Notes: generated by a model from the letters alone, not told the origin. A DNA stretch of 48,218 bases from a bacterium (GCA_028698175.1 JAQVDU010000003.1:1-48218), one strand, 5' to 3'. Shown: positions 37,088 through 47,323, counted from the first letter of the stretch. Translations and numbers: made by a program.

Positions 37088-38335
37088 TCACTCCTTGGGA
37101 TATGAGATTGTTCCGCTTAAAGCCGAGTGAGCAGCCACTACAGGTGAGACGAGGTATGTGTCGCCCTTTCCCTGTTTACCCGCGAAGTTTCTATTCGACG
37201 TTGAAAGCTGAACCTCATTGGGTCCGGTCATGCCTATCTGTCCGCTTGCACAGCCACCACACCCGGGGTTGGATACTATTATTCCGGATTCAAATAAAAT
37301 TGAAAGATATCCCATTTTAAGCATCTCGCCGTAGACCTCTCTTGTTGCGGGAACAATTTTGAACATGACGTTTTCTTTGATCCTTTTTCCCCTGACTATA
37401 TCAACAACCTGTTTTATGTCTTCAATTCTTCCGTTTGTGCAAGACCCGACAAAGACAGAATTGATCTTTCTGCCTTCAACCTCACTCACGTCCGTGACAT
37501 TGTCCGGCTTGGGAGGATTTGAGATCTGCGGTTTTATTCCCGTTATGTCGATTTTTATTTCTTTGAAATAAGAGGCTTTGCCGTCCGCCGATATCTTCTC
37601 TATTCCGCCTTTTCCTGAGCGTTTAGCAGTATATTCTATTATTTCATCGCTTGGAGGGATGAGTATCGTAATCGAACCCATCTCGGTTGCCATTGAAGCA
37701 AGGGTTATTCTTTCATGAAGCTTCATTTTGTCTATCGCCTCTCCGTAAACCTCCACTGCGCAGCCCAAAGCTCCTGATGCGCCGAGATGCTTGAGTATGT
37801 ACAGAGTGACGTCCTTTGCGGTTACCGGATATGAGTAAGTTCCGATTATGTTGATCCTGATTGTCGGAGGCACTTCAAACCATGTCCGTCCGGACTTGAA
37901 AATATAAGCTATGTCAAGGTCGCCCATGCCCTGACCGAATGCGCAGACTGCGCCCATTATGTTGAGGTGGGAGTCGGTTCCGACTACAGTGACTCCCGGG
38001 TAAACCTGTCCCAGTTCAATTCCGAGATGCGAGCCGATTCCCTGGTCGACATCGTAGACCTTTAGATTTTCCCTTGCTGCGAATTCCCTAATAATCATCT
38101 GATTTGTCGCATAACCGATGTCGCGAGCCGGAGCATTCGTATCGAAGGTGAAGTACGTGTTTTTTTTGTCATTTACCGGATTCGTTTTGCAGCATTCCTT
38201 CAATGTTTTGACAACGTTGGCTCCGCCGAAATCCCTCGCTGTTTTAAGGTCTATGTCAAGCCAGATTATTTCGCCGGGAGCGACAAAATCCTTCGAGTGG
38301 GACGCAAAAATCTTTTCTATTATGGTTTTGTTCAT
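37088..38335 (-). CDS. 3-isopropylmalate dehydratase/homoaconitase-type large subunit
   Basis: VVGTDSHLNIMGAVCAFGQGMGDLDIAYIF, VFVGSCTNGRIEDI, NPGCGGCASGQIG; start at M8 (38335) after AAGGAG. Confidence 0.92.
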   Translation of the reverse strand: MNKTIIEKIFASHSKDFVAPGEIIWLDIDLKTARDFGGANVVKTLKECCKTNPVNDKKNTYFTFDTNAPARDIGYATNQMIIREFAARENLKVYDVDQGIGSHLGIELGQVYPGVTVVGTDSHLNIMGAVCAFGQGMGDLDIAYIFKSGRTWFEVPPTIRINIIGTYSYPVTAKDVTLYILKHLGASGALGCAVEVYGEAIDKMKLHERITLASMATEMGSITILIPPSDEIIEYTAKRSGKGGIEKISADGKASYFKEIKIDITGIKPQISNPPKPDNVTDVSEVEGRKINSVFVGSCTNGRIEDIKQVVDIVRGKRIKENVMFKIVPATREVYGEMLKMGYLSILFESGIIVSNPGCGGCASGQIGMTGPNEVQLSTSNRNFAGKQGKGDTYLVSPVVAAHSALSGTISYPKE

Positions 38336-38355
38336 TTTATCTCCTTTAATAAACA

Positions 38356-38383
38356 ATTATATGTTTTCACAAGATGAAGTCAA
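38356..38383 (-). promoter_or_regulatory. Promoter TTGACT-16-TATAAT for the dehydratase operon
   Basis: Minus strand -35 38378-38383, -10 38356-38361; overlaps the 3' end of the upstream CDS. Confidence 0.65.
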
Positions 38384-40704
38384 TAAAATATTGTATCACA
38401 GCAATTGACTCCAAATTGACTGCCGAAATTAATGATTATCTCTCCGTGTTCTTTTTTTAGAAAGAAATCTTCGGTAACGCGGCATATCGAATTTCGCCGT
38501 TTATTTATAATCATAGAAACGCCGGTCTCTGAAAAATCTTCTGTTATGGATACGTTTTTGATAATCTGGGGATAAATAAAAGAGATCGAGTATTTTTTTT
38601 GATTGTTCTTTTTCACCAATTTGGGAGGAGTTTCAAAAAAAACATTTTTATCTGAGATCTTCAGAATTTTCACATCATGAGAGCTTAAATATTTCGAATA
38701 ATTTTCTGATCTTAATGCTTCGAAAAACCCTTCTTTTCTGTCAATCAAAGAGAATGACCCGTTGAACATAGCATTGCTCTCGTCAACAATTCCGGCTCTT
38801 CTTTCAAGTCGGCTATAAGGAGTGATATCCAAAAGAAACATATCCCCATCTTCCAATTTCAAGAGACTGTCAACATAAATAACATCAGGATCATCCGCTT
38901 TAAAGTCGGCAATCTCCTTTTTATGAGTAAGATTTCCGGCAACTCCCTTCAACCTGCAGAAAATGAATATTATCGAATTGTCGCTTGTCTTACCGCACAA
39001 TGTGGCTCTGTTGGAAGCTTCGTTGACAAAGCGCCTTGGGTTTGACAGCATCAGGTCTTTGATTCTGTATTCGTCAAGGAAAGACGTTAAGAATCCCAAA
39101 TTCATTTTACATGTATCATTTTTTATGGCATCTCCCTTGGAAGGGTACGGAACGTGATAGGAATAATAAAGTATTCCGTTCGCTCCTCCAGCCAGCGCAG
39201 AAAAGAGTTTGAATTTTGCCATTTCAAAGGTCACAGGCCTTCTTTCCGCGTTTGAATATCCGTCAGCAACAAATATAAAACCCATAGAGTCATTGTCGCA
39301 GATTCTCTTTGTCTCAAAAATGCTCTTTAGGAACATGCCGCCGTAAGTGTAATTATCCATCATAAAAACGGAATTTCTCAAATAATTGTTTTCGTTATTG
39401 TGCATAAGGAAAGAATTGTTTTTCTTTGAATCAACAGACTGAGCTGAAGACAGCATAAAGGGAAAAAAGTTCTTTTGCATAACTTTTTCTGAAACCTGTT
39501 TTTGAAAAGAATGAAGGTTTTCCTTCTCACGAAGTCCGGTATCCCTGTCTTTGTATAAGGAAGGCATATACGAATGATTCCATTTTGAACCGTGAAGAAC
39601 CTCTTTCCATTCGAATTCGTCGCTCGTATAATATCCGAGAATGTTTGTTCCTTTTGGAATGTGGCTACCTAGTATCATTTTCAATCTGGTCAAAGAAAAT
39701 TCGTTGCCGAATTTGACTGAGATATCTCCGAAAATGCAATTCAATCCGAAAATTTCATATGAAAGTATCTCATAACTTCCTATCTCTGCTTTCAATATTT
39801 TAGAAATATTAATAGAGATTAGATGGAAAAACGTATCTGTATTAAATTTTTCCGGAGGTATATTGTCAATAAGATTCATTTCAAAAAGCTCTTTTGTCCC
39901 ACAAAAAGAAATTTTTTCTTTTTTGTTTTTCCAAAGTCCGTCCATTGTAATTCCGTAAAAAGGCTCTTCAAACTCAACTGTTTCCAGAATAGTGTAAAAA
40001 CTCTGGCTGTCTGAAGCAAAAAGAATATGGCTTGTATCATTTTTATGGTTGATCTCAAACAAAATGCCGCCCACAGAATTGTTGTCTCGCCTTTTAAATT
40101 TACAGGAGAAACTTTCAGGATATGACAAAACATTGAATTTGTTTTTCTTCTCATAATTCACAACCAGAGAGTGCAGGCTGGCTGCCGAGCTGAAGTCCAA
40201 AAGAGCAAAAGCTGGCTCTTTCCACGAGGAGTAAAAAAATATCGGAGCATTGGCTGTATTTCGTTCCTTCCGGAAACGGGAGTATGATATGAAATCGGAG
40301 GATAATATAAGATTCTCTCTTGAAAAGGATTTTGGCATTTTAAGCAGAGACCAATTTGAAGAATATCTCGGCAAATCAAGAATATAGTATGCGTTCTTTG
40401 GAGAATAATTCAAAAACCTCATTTTATGCTCTTGAAGAGAATCATTATAATAAAGCATGTCGAAATAATTCAGCATAACTAAAAAAGTGTTGTAATTGGA
40501 AAAATATGGGTCTGCAAATTCATCATTTTCTCTCTGGAAAATATCTTCAAAACATGAATTTGTCGTGTACCATCCGATGGGAAAAAATCCTTTGCCGTTG
40601 ATTTCAAATCGGTTCAGTTTCGGGCTGAAGTGAAAATCTGATGAGCAAATAACAATGGCAAAGAGAAGTGTAGAAGAAAAAATACATTTTCTAATATTAA
40701 TCAT
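38380..40704 (-). CDS. Large secreted glycoside-hydrolase-like protein of unknown family
   Basis: 774 aa; signal peptide, RFEINGKGFFPIGWYTTNS, GTNILGYYTSDEFEW, FMMDNYTYGGMF, AKFKLFSALAGGANGILYYSYH: TIM-barrel glycosidase-like layout. Confidence 0.5.
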   Translation of the reverse strand: MINIRKCIFSSTLLFAIVICSSDFHFSPKLNRFEINGKGFFPIGWYTTNSCFEDIFQRENDEFADPYFSNYNTFLVMLNYFDMLYYNDSLQEHKMRFLNYSPKNAYYILDLPRYSSNWSLLKMPKSFSRENLILSSDFISYSRFRKERNTANAPIFFYSSWKEPAFALLDFSSAASLHSLVVNYEKKNKFNVLSYPESFSCKFKRRDNNSVGGILFEINHKNDTSHILFASDSQSFYTILETVEFEEPFYGITMDGLWKNKKEKISFCGTKELFEMNLIDNIPPEKFNTDTFFHLISINISKILKAEIGSYEILSYEIFGLNCIFGDISVKFGNEFSLTRLKMILGSHIPKGTNILGYYTSDEFEWKEVLHGSKWNHSYMPSLYKDRDTGLREKENLHSFQKQVSEKVMQKNFFPFMLSSAQSVDSKKNNSFLMHNNENNYLRNSVFMMDNYTYGGMFLKSIFETKRICDNDSMGFIFVADGYSNAERRPVTFEMAKFKLFSALAGGANGILYYSYHVPYPSKGDAIKNDTCKMNLGFLTSFLDEYRIKDLMLSNPRRFVNEASNRATLCGKTSDNSIIFIFCRLKGVAGNLTHKKEIADFKADDPDVIYVDSLLKLEDGDMFLLDITPYSRLERRAGIVDESNAMFNGSFSLIDRKEGFFEALRSENYSKYLSSHDVKILKISDKNVFFETPPKLVKKNNQKKYSISFIYPQIIKNVSITEDFSETGVSMIINKRRNSICRVTEDFFLKKEHGEIIINFGSQFGVNCCDTIFY

Positions 40705-40711
40705 TCATTTG

Positions 40712-40740
40712 ATTATATACAAAATATGATTATAAGGCAA
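40712..40740 (-). promoter_or_regulatory. Promoter TTGCCT-17-TATAAT, 7 nt before ATG 40704
   Basis: Minus strand -35 40735-40740, -10 40712-40717; no SD. Confidence 0.55.
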
Positions 40741-40770
40741 TTATATTGAACATAAATTTTTATTAGAATA

Positions 40771-40798
40771 TTGACTATATGCAAATTTACTGTAAAAT
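40771..40798 (+). promoter_or_regulatory. Promoter TTGACT-16-(TG)TAAAAT for pilB
   Basis: -35 40771-40776, -10 40793-40798; AAGGGGG-like SD before ATG 40830. Confidence 0.55.
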
Positions 40799-40829
40799 AA
40801 CTTAATAAAAAGCTCTTAAGGGGGAATGT

Positions 40830-42518
40830 ATGTGGAAACGACTCGGAGATATGCTGATAGACGAAGGACTTATAACGCTGGATCAGCTGAAAAAGGCCCT
40901 TGCGGAGCAGAAGGACAAGGGCGGACGGCTGGGAAGCCTTCTCGTGCAGATGAACTTCGTCACGGACGAGCAGATATCCATGACTCTCGGCAAGCAGTAC
41001 AATGTCGGAGTTGTTTCATTCGACAGCGAAATCGACCAGATGACTTTGAAGATCGTCTCTCCCCAGATAGCTCAGAAATTTCAGGTTATTCCGGTTAGGA
41101 GAGAGGGAAAGAACCTCTATCTTGCTATGGCAAATCCTGTGGATGTATATACAATAGAGGATATCAAATTCGCCACGGGATATAATGTGGTTCCAATGGT
41201 TGCAAGCGAAAACCTGATAGCTCAGGCAATAGAAAAATACTACGGAGTAGCCGGTTCAATGTCGGAAGTATTGTCCGAAATGGGGATAGACGATGATGAC
41301 ATTGAGATAATCGAGGAGGAGAAACAGCCGGATGCACAGCAGCTTCTGATTGACGTAGACGCAGCGCCTGTAGTAAAGCTTGTAAACGGAATAATAGTGG
41401 AAGCGGTGAGGCAGGGAGCCTCTGACATTCACATAGAACCGTTTGAAAAAATACTGAGAGTAAGATACAGGGTTGACGGAGAACTGAAAGAGGTTATGAG
41501 TCCGCAGTACACAATGGGAGCGGCCATAACTTCAAGACTGAAAATCATGTCGGGTCTCAATATTTCAGAGAGAAGGGTGCCGCAGGACGGAAGGATAGGA
41601 ATGAAAGTGGCTGAGAAATCAATAGATCTGAGGGTATCAACCCTTCCCACTGCGCACGGAGAGAAGATTTGCATGAGAATCGCAGAAAAATCCTCTCTTC
41701 TGCGGCTTGAGGATATCGGACTCGGAAGGAAGGCGTACAACGACTTTATAGAGGCGATAGAGCGTCCGAACGGCATAATACTCGTCACCGGTCCTACAGG
41801 AAGCGGCAAGACCGTCACACTATATTCTGTTCTTGCGAGAATGAACACTCCGAATGTCAACATAACGACCGCCGAAGACCCGATAGAGTATGATTTCGTT
41901 GGAATAAATCAGGTGAACGTGCGTGAGAACATAGGCTACACCTTTGCAACCGCATTGAAGGCGTTTCTCAGGCAGGACCCGGACATAATCATGGTTGGCG
42001 AGATTAGGGACCTTGACACGGGCGACATTGCCATTAAAGCGGCTCTCACCGGACACGTGGTTCTCTCGACTCTGCACACAAACGACACGATTTCAACTAT
42101 ATCCAGAATGCAGGACATGGGCATCGCTGCTTACAAGGTGGCTTCTGCCGTGGTGCTTATAGAGGCGCAGAGGCTCATAAGAAGAGTGTGCAAATACTGC
42201 GGACAGCAGGTTGACGTCTCCGATGACGAACTTATAAAGTACGGCGTGAATCCCGAATATATGAGGGGAGCCAAATTCATGATGGGAAAGGGATGCATGC
42301 AGTGCGGCAATACGGGATATAAAGGAAGGGTCGGAATCTTCGAAGTTCTTCCGCTCACACACACTCTTAGGGAGATGATTGTCAAGGGAGCCGCGGCGGA
42401 TGAACTGAAAATGCAGGCAAGAAGAGAGGGCGTCATAATGCTGAGGGAGGACGGACTAATAAAAGTGAAGGCCGGAATAACGACCTTGGAAGAGGTAATG
42501 AAAGCAACAGTTGGATAA
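40830..42518 (+). CDS. pilB: Type IV pilus/type II secretion ATPase (PilB/GspE) with N-terminal MshEN domain
   Basis: 562 aa; GPTGSGKTVTLYSVL, ITTAEDPIEYDFVGINQVNV, RQDPDIIMVGEIRDLDTGDIAIKAALTGHVVLSTLHTND, CKYCGQ...CMQCGNTGYKGR. Confidence 0.93.
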   Translation: MWKRLGDMLIDEGLITLDQLKKALAEQKDKGGRLGSLLVQMNFVTDEQISMTLGKQYNVGVVSFDSEIDQMTLKIVSPQIAQKFQVIPVRREGKNLYLAMANPVDVYTIEDIKFATGYNVVPMVASENLIAQAIEKYYGVAGSMSEVLSEMGIDDDDIEIIEEEKQPDAQQLLIDVDAAPVVKLVNGIIVEAVRQGASDIHIEPFEKILRVRYRVDGELKEVMSPQYTMGAAITSRLKIMSGLNISERRVPQDGRIGMKVAEKSIDLRVSTLPTAHGEKICMRIAEKSSLLRLEDIGLGRKAYNDFIEAIERPNGIILVTGPTGSGKTVTLYSVLARMNTPNVNITTAEDPIEYDFVGINQVNVRENIGYTFATALKAFLRQDPDIIMVGEIRDLDTGDIAIKAALTGHVVLSTLHTNDTISTISRMQDMGIAAYKVASAVVLIEAQRLIRRVCKYCGQQVDVSDDELIKYGVNPEYMRGAKFMMGKGCMQCGNTGYKGRVGIFEVLPLTHTLREMIVKGAAADELKMQARREGVIMLREDGLIKVKAGITTLEEVMKATVG

Positions 42519-44703
42519 GAAGAAATCATTGTTTGAAAACATATCGGAAGAAGAGAAAGGCGCCGTTCTTTTCGACAGAGCGTCTAATTTCACCGAAAAG
42601 CAGTTCAGAGAGAGGCTGAAACATTACAGCGAATCCCTTCTAAATTCATTTATAATAAGTTATCAAAAAAATCCTTTTACCGAATACATCGCTGAAGTCC
42701 TTAAAGAGGGAAACGCACCACACTACATTCATAAGACTGATTCATCATACAGAATAACGAGCCCGGAAAGAGACAGGGACGTTCTTGAAGAGAGAACAGG
42801 ACAGAAAAAAATGATGGATGACGTGAGAAAAACAATCCGCGAAGAATCGATTCTGATAGCAGAAGCTCCTCCAGGGACAGGAAAATCACTTGCGTATCTC
42901 ATTCCTCTTCTGGAAAACCTTAAGGATTCAAAGAGATGCGTTATTTCTACAAACACCAAAAATCTTCAGATGCAGCTTTTCAACAAGGACCTTGAAATAG
43001 CTTCAAATATCACGGGGGTATCGGTTTCCGCCTCCATGATGAAAGGAATAGGAAATTACTTCTGCTTCATGAAGTACAACGAGAACCTCATGAAATTCTC
43101 CCCTCTTACAAAACTTGCTCTTGAGGGCTTCATAATACTCTCCGGCTCCGGAGACGTAAGCGAGATAAAATATCAGCATGAACTTGATTTCGGCGACATC
43201 ACCTGCGACAACGAATACTGCGTAGAATCGCTCTGTTCGTTCGCAGGGATATGCCCCTACCTGAAGCTTCGGGAGAGGGCTATGTCAAGTCAGATTGTCT
43301 TTACCAACCATTACCTTGCTTTGATTGACGCAGAGCTTAAGAACAAGTTTTTCGGAGATTACAATTTCCTCGTATTTGACGAGGCGCATAATCTCGAGAA
43401 CGTAGTGACAGATGTTTATTCATACAAATTCGATTTCACTTATGCGCTGAGGATCTTCAACTATTTCGCGCATACATTCAGCAATCAGATGAAATTCATA
43501 CGCTCATCAAGCCTCTCTACAGACTCGGTAAATTTTCTGGAGTCGCTTCTTGCTTCAATGAAAGACGTGGCGGAGGATCTTGACATACTCTTCAAATATC
43601 TGATTGATCTCGCGGAGGAGGAGAAAACGGAGAGGTGCGAATACAGCCCGAAGCTCTTTTCCGGGGCATACGAAAGAGTGAAGAGAACGGGAGGATTGAT
43701 GTACGGGCTCTACTGCAACGCAGATAAAGCCCAGAAAATGCTGCGCGAAGAGAAGTTCAGGATGCTTGACATATTTCAGACCCTGAAATACGTCTTCGAA
43801 AAAACGATGCGTTTTTTCGAATCGTTCGCAGTCGTCACTCAGGCGGATAATGAAGAATATGCTTTTTTCTATGAGTTTGACGTGAAGAGAAGAAACATAG
43901 TCCTCAACGGCCTGCCGGTGGACACCGGCGATCAGTTTTCCAAAATGGTTTTGTCAAGGGAGAGTATCTCTTATGTATTCACTTCAGCCACGCTTTCCGC
44001 GGCAGATTCATTTGAAATGTTCAAACAGCAGTCCGGTCTTAAAACAAGCAAAAGAAAATATTTTGAAGCGAGCTACCAATCTTCTTTTGATTATGAAAAA
44101 CAGATGAAAGTATTCTGCTTTAAAAACATAGGAGACCCGGTCTCCGACAAATTCATGGAAAAAGCGGCCGAAGTGGTGAGGATTCTCTCGCTTGAGGAAA
44201 AACGGATGTTTGTGCTCGCGACATCCTACTCCCAGATAGACTTTCTGAAAGCAAAATTCAAAGAGAGAAAATTTATATTTCAAAGGCGGGAGGGAAACGG
44301 CGATAAACTTCTTCATCTTCATAAATCAAGAAAAAGCTCGGTTCTTGTGGGAACCAACATGTTCTGGGAGGGCGTTGACCTTCCCGGAGACCTGCTTGAA
44401 ACAATCGTAATACTCAAAATGCCTTTTGCCGTGCCAGACGACCCCATTATCAGGCGAAGGAGCAGAGTTATGGAGGAAAACAACAGAGACCCCTTCAGAG
44501 AGTACACCCTTCCGCAGGCGATAATAAAGCTAAAGCAGGGAATGGGTCGTCTTATCCGTAAAAAGGATGACGAGGGTAAAATATACATTCTTGACGAAAG
44601 AATACTCACAAAATCATACGGCAAGAGCGTGCTGTCGAGCTTTTACGTAAGACCGGCGATAATAGAATACGAGAGTTTCATAAAATCTGAAGAGGAGAAA
44701 TAA
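42511..44703 (+). CDS. DinG/XPD-like ATP-dependent helicase
   Basis: 730 aa; TTG start overlapping pilB; APPGTGKSLAYLIPLL, FDEAHNLE, cysteine cluster, VGTNMFWEGVDLPGDLLETIVILKMPF, IIKLKQGMGRLIR. Confidence 0.9.
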   Translation: MDKKKSLFENISEEEKGAVLFDRASNFTEKQFRERLKHYSESLLNSFIISYQKNPFTEYIAEVLKEGNAPHYIHKTDSSYRITSPERDRDVLEERTGQKKMMDDVRKTIREESILIAEAPPGTGKSLAYLIPLLENLKDSKRCVISTNTKNLQMQLFNKDLEIASNITGVSVSASMMKGIGNYFCFMKYNENLMKFSPLTKLALEGFIILSGSGDVSEIKYQHELDFGDITCDNEYCVESLCSFAGICPYLKLRERAMSSQIVFTNHYLALIDAELKNKFFGDYNFLVFDEAHNLENVVTDVYSYKFDFTYALRIFNYFAHTFSNQMKFIRSSSLSTDSVNFLESLLASMKDVAEDLDILFKYLIDLAEEEKTERCEYSPKLFSGAYERVKRTGGLMYGLYCNADKAQKMLREEKFRMLDIFQTLKYVFEKTMRFFESFAVVTQADNEEYAFFYEFDVKRRNIVLNGLPVDTGDQFSKMVLSRESISYVFTSATLSAADSFEMFKQQSGLKTSKRKYFEASYQSSFDYEKQMKVFCFKNIGDPVSDKFMEKAAEVVRILSLEEKRMFVLATSYSQIDFLKAKFKERKFIFQRREGNGDKLLHLHKSRKSSVLVGTNMFWEGVDLPGDLLETIVILKMPFAVPDDPIIRRRSRVMEENNRDPFREYTLPQAIIKLKQGMGRLIRKKDDEGKIYILDERILTKSYGKSVLSSFYVRPAIIEYESFIKSEEEK

Positions 44704-45329
44704 TGCTTTTGTACATTTTGAGGCACGGAGAGAGCGAGGGAAACAAGGACGGTAAATTCCGCGGCAGAGCCGATTTCCCTCTTACTGAAAAGGGGCTGAT
44801 GCAGGCGGATGAAGCATCTCTCTTCCTTCTGAAAAAGGAAATAACTGCGGTTTATTCAAGTCCTCTGAAGAGAGCATATGACACCGCTAAAAAGACCGCG
44901 GAAAAAAAGAACCTTGAAGTCGTCAAAGACGAGAGTTTCAACAACATATCTCTCGGAGAGTGGGAAGGAAAACCCAAGAGTGAAATCAAAGAAAGGTTTC
45001 CAAAAGAATGGGATATATGGACAACAAAGCCCGAATACCTCGAACTGGAGGGAATGGAGAAACTTGATTCTGTTATGAAGAGAAGCGTAGAAAGAGTCAA
45101 TCAGCTGAGTGCTCAAGAGGTCGGCGACTTTTTGATAGTCTCGCACAGAGCAGTCATCAAGCCTCTTATTGCCGGCCTTATCGGAATTGGGAAGCCTTAT
45201 TTTTGGCGTCTGCACATAGACACCGCCGCAGTAAGCATTTTAGAGAAGCTTGACAAAGAGCGCGGATGGATGCTCAAAAATCTTAACGTTAACCACTATC
45301 TGAGGTCATTTGACGAAGAGAAGTTTTGA
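44703..45329 (+). CDS. Histidine phosphatase family (phosphoglycerate mutase-like) protein
   Basis: 208 aa; YILRHGESEGNKDGKFRGRADFPLTEKG, VYSSPLKRAYDTAKKTA. Confidence 0.92.
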   Translation: MLLYILRHGESEGNKDGKFRGRADFPLTEKGLMQADEASLFLLKKEITAVYSSPLKRAYDTAKKTAEKKNLEVVKDESFNNISLGEWEGKPKSEIKERFPKEWDIWTTKPEYLELEGMEKLDSVMKRSVERVNQLSAQEVGDFLIVSHRAVIKPLIAGLIGIGKPYFWRLHIDTAAVSILEKLDKERGWMLKNLNVNHYLRSFDEEKF

Positions 45330-46527
45330 TCTGATTGTAATCGGCGCAGGCCCTGCGGGTTCAATGTGCGCTGTTAAAGCGGCTGAAAGAGGCAATAAGG
45401 TTCTGATAATTGATAAAAATCAAAGAATCGGGGGCAAGATTCCGGTCACAGGCAATTCAAGGTGCAATATTACAAATGAGAACATCTCTTTGGAAAATTA
45501 TGTGGGAAAAAACCGCGACTTTGTCAGGAATGTCTTTGCTTTGTTTTCGACATCCTCCCTTATTGAATTCTTCAGAGAGTCATCTGTCGGGCTTTACAGA
45601 GAGAAAGACCGTTACTATCCGCTCTCCGGAAAGAGCATCACGGTCGTTGAAGCTCTGGAGACAAAACTTAAAAAGAATAATGTGGATTTTGCATTGGGTG
45701 CAACAGTTGTTTCGGCAGAAAAATCGAAAAGCGTTTTTACTGTTGAAAGCGCTTCGGAGATTTTTATTTCCAAAGCGCTTGCCATCTGCACAGGAGGAAA
45801 GTCATATTCAAAAGCGTTCGGAAGCGGCGGCGGTTTCTCTCTTGCTCAACATTTCGGCCATTCTTTGACGCCAATGAATCCGGGTCTCACATCATTTCTG
45901 ATAAAAGACAATATTTTCAAATCTTTAGCCGGCGTTTCAACCGAAGCTACACTCTCTTTAATTTCAGGAAAAAAAAATATTTACCTGAAATCGGGTCCGA
46001 TTCTCTTTACCCACTTCGGAATTTCCGGACCGGTTGTCATGGACTGTTCAAACAGGCTCGCACAGCTTGAGCTCCAAACAGCCGAGATTTCGATAGATTT
46101 TTTAAATAATGCATTCTCTGATTTTGAAACATTCTATAGAGAGATTTCGTTTTACCCGAAGAACAGCATTTTAAAACTGATTTCCCGTTACATTCCGAAT
46201 TCACTTGCAAGAGTCGTCCTTAGGAACCTGTCAATAGATGAGACATCTGTAGTCTCAAGCATAAAGAAGACAAGAGCGAGAGAACTCTATGATTTTCTTA
46301 CGGCGAACAGAATAACAGCGCATCTCAATAAAAATTTTGAAGAGGGGCAGGTGACTGTGGGAGGCGTGAAGACAGATGAGATAAATCCCAAAACGATGGA
46401 ATCGAAGAAAGTGAAGAATCTTTATTTTGCGGGGGAAGTTCTTGATATCGCCGGCGACTGCGGAGGATACAATCTCCAGTTCGCATTTTCGACAGGGTAT
46501 ATAGCCGGAAACAATGCATTGAGTTGA
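45310..46527 (+). CDS. NAD(P)/FAD-dependent oxidoreductase, HI0933/YhiN family
   Basis: 405 aa; TTG start with GAGG SD; LIVIGAGPAGSMCAVKAAERGNKVLIIDKN, GGKIPVTGNSRCNITN, LDIAGDCGGYNLQFAFSTGYIAG. Confidence 0.93.
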   Translation: MTKRSFDLIVIGAGPAGSMCAVKAAERGNKVLIIDKNQRIGGKIPVTGNSRCNITNENISLENYVGKNRDFVRNVFALFSTSSLIEFFRESSVGLYREKDRYYPLSGKSITVVEALETKLKKNNVDFALGATVVSAEKSKSVFTVESASEIFISKALAICTGGKSYSKAFGSGGGFSLAQHFGHSLTPMNPGLTSFLIKDNIFKSLAGVSTEATLSLISGKKNIYLKSGPILFTHFGISGPVVMDCSNRLAQLELQTAEISIDFLNNAFSDFETFYREISFYPKNSILKLISRYIPNSLARVVLRNLSIDETSVVSSIKKTRARELYDFLTANRITAHLNKNFEEGQVTVGGVKTDEINPKTMESKKVKNLYFAGEVLDIAGDCGGYNLQFAFSTGYIAGNNALS

Positions 46528-46536
46528 TGTAAATAA

Positions 46537-46565
46537 AAGAGCATCCGCTTTTTGCGGATGCTCTT
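46537..46565. terminator. Terminator between convergent genes
   Basis: AAGAGCATCCGC-TTTTT-GCGGATGCTCTT, perfect 12-bp stem; TTTTATTT tract on the minus-strand side. Confidence 0.85.
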
Positions 46566-46573
46566 AAGATGAT

Positions 46574-47269
46574 TTATTTAACGTAGAACTGGGTCACGCC
46601 CGTTGTTGTGACTATTGACTGGCTCTCAAGAATGTCAATAACAGTTGTTGTTACAGTGAGAGAGTAGATGCCAGACGAGAGAATCGGACCTGCTTCAAAA
46701 GTGTATATTGTGTCAGTGAGGTCTTTGACTCCCCAGATGGAATCTCCGTTCATGTTGGAAAGCTTTATGGCATACTTTGTATTGTTCTCAATTGAAGAGA
46801 AGACGATGTCAAATGAATCGGCGTGTATGTTAGTGTCAGAAATCATAGGTTTGTTTATGATGAGCTGGGGTATGACTATCGTATAATCATCCATAAGTGT
46901 GTTTTTATTGTTGTTGTTCAGAAATAACTTGTAATAGTATGTGTTGCCCGACATTATAGAGTCGATGTAAGCGCCTGTGGAATTAACCGGAACAGAATCT
47001 ATCGGTTCGTAATCTAGCGAATCTGATACGGATTTTTCAACGATTATTCTGTCTCCTGCAATCGCATTCAGAGTCTGCCAGTTCAGAGTGATCATACCCG
47101 CCGTCATAACAGTATCTCCTCCGAGAATGTTTGTAGAGTCGTTGAACAGTTTCTGGGAGACGAATACTCCGGTGTATGTGTATATTCCCTGAATTCTGTC
47201 CTCTGTAGGCAGAAGAGAGCAGCCGAAGACAAGAGTGAGGAATGCTGAAAAAAGAATTATTCTTTTCAT
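46574..47269 (-). CDS. Lipoprotein with fibronectin-III-like region
   Basis: 231 aa; MKRIILFSAFLTLVFGCS lipobox; beta-rich ITLNWQTL...VEKSVSDSLDYEPIDSVPV...GNTYYYKLFLNN. Confidence 0.68.
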   Translation of the reverse strand: MKRIILFSAFLTLVFGCSLLPTEDRIQGIYTYTGVFVSQKLFNDSTNILGGDTVMTAGMITLNWQTLNAIAGDRIIVEKSVSDSLDYEPIDSVPVNSTGAYIDSIMSGNTYYYKLFLNNNNKNTLMDDYTIVIPQLIINKPMISDTNIHADSFDIVFSSIENNTKYAIKLSNMNGDSIWGVKDLTDTIYTFEAGPILSSGIYSLTVTTTVIDILESQSIVTTTGVTQFYVK

Positions 47270-47294
47270 GATATCTCCTTATTGATTTATTGAA

Positions 47295-47323
47295 ATTATA
47301 ATCCAACAGGAAGGAACAGTCAA
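47295..47323 (-). promoter_or_regulatory. Promoter TTGACT-17-TATAAT
   Basis: Minus strand -35 47318-47323, -10 47295-47300; AAGGAGATATC before ATG 47269. Confidence 0.7.

Noticed and set aside
40826-41098. 90-aa + strand ORF overlapping the pilB start
   Set aside because: Out of frame with the PilB/MshEN ORF, which has clear motifs; the translation is Arg/Ser/Gly-rich shadow sequence.
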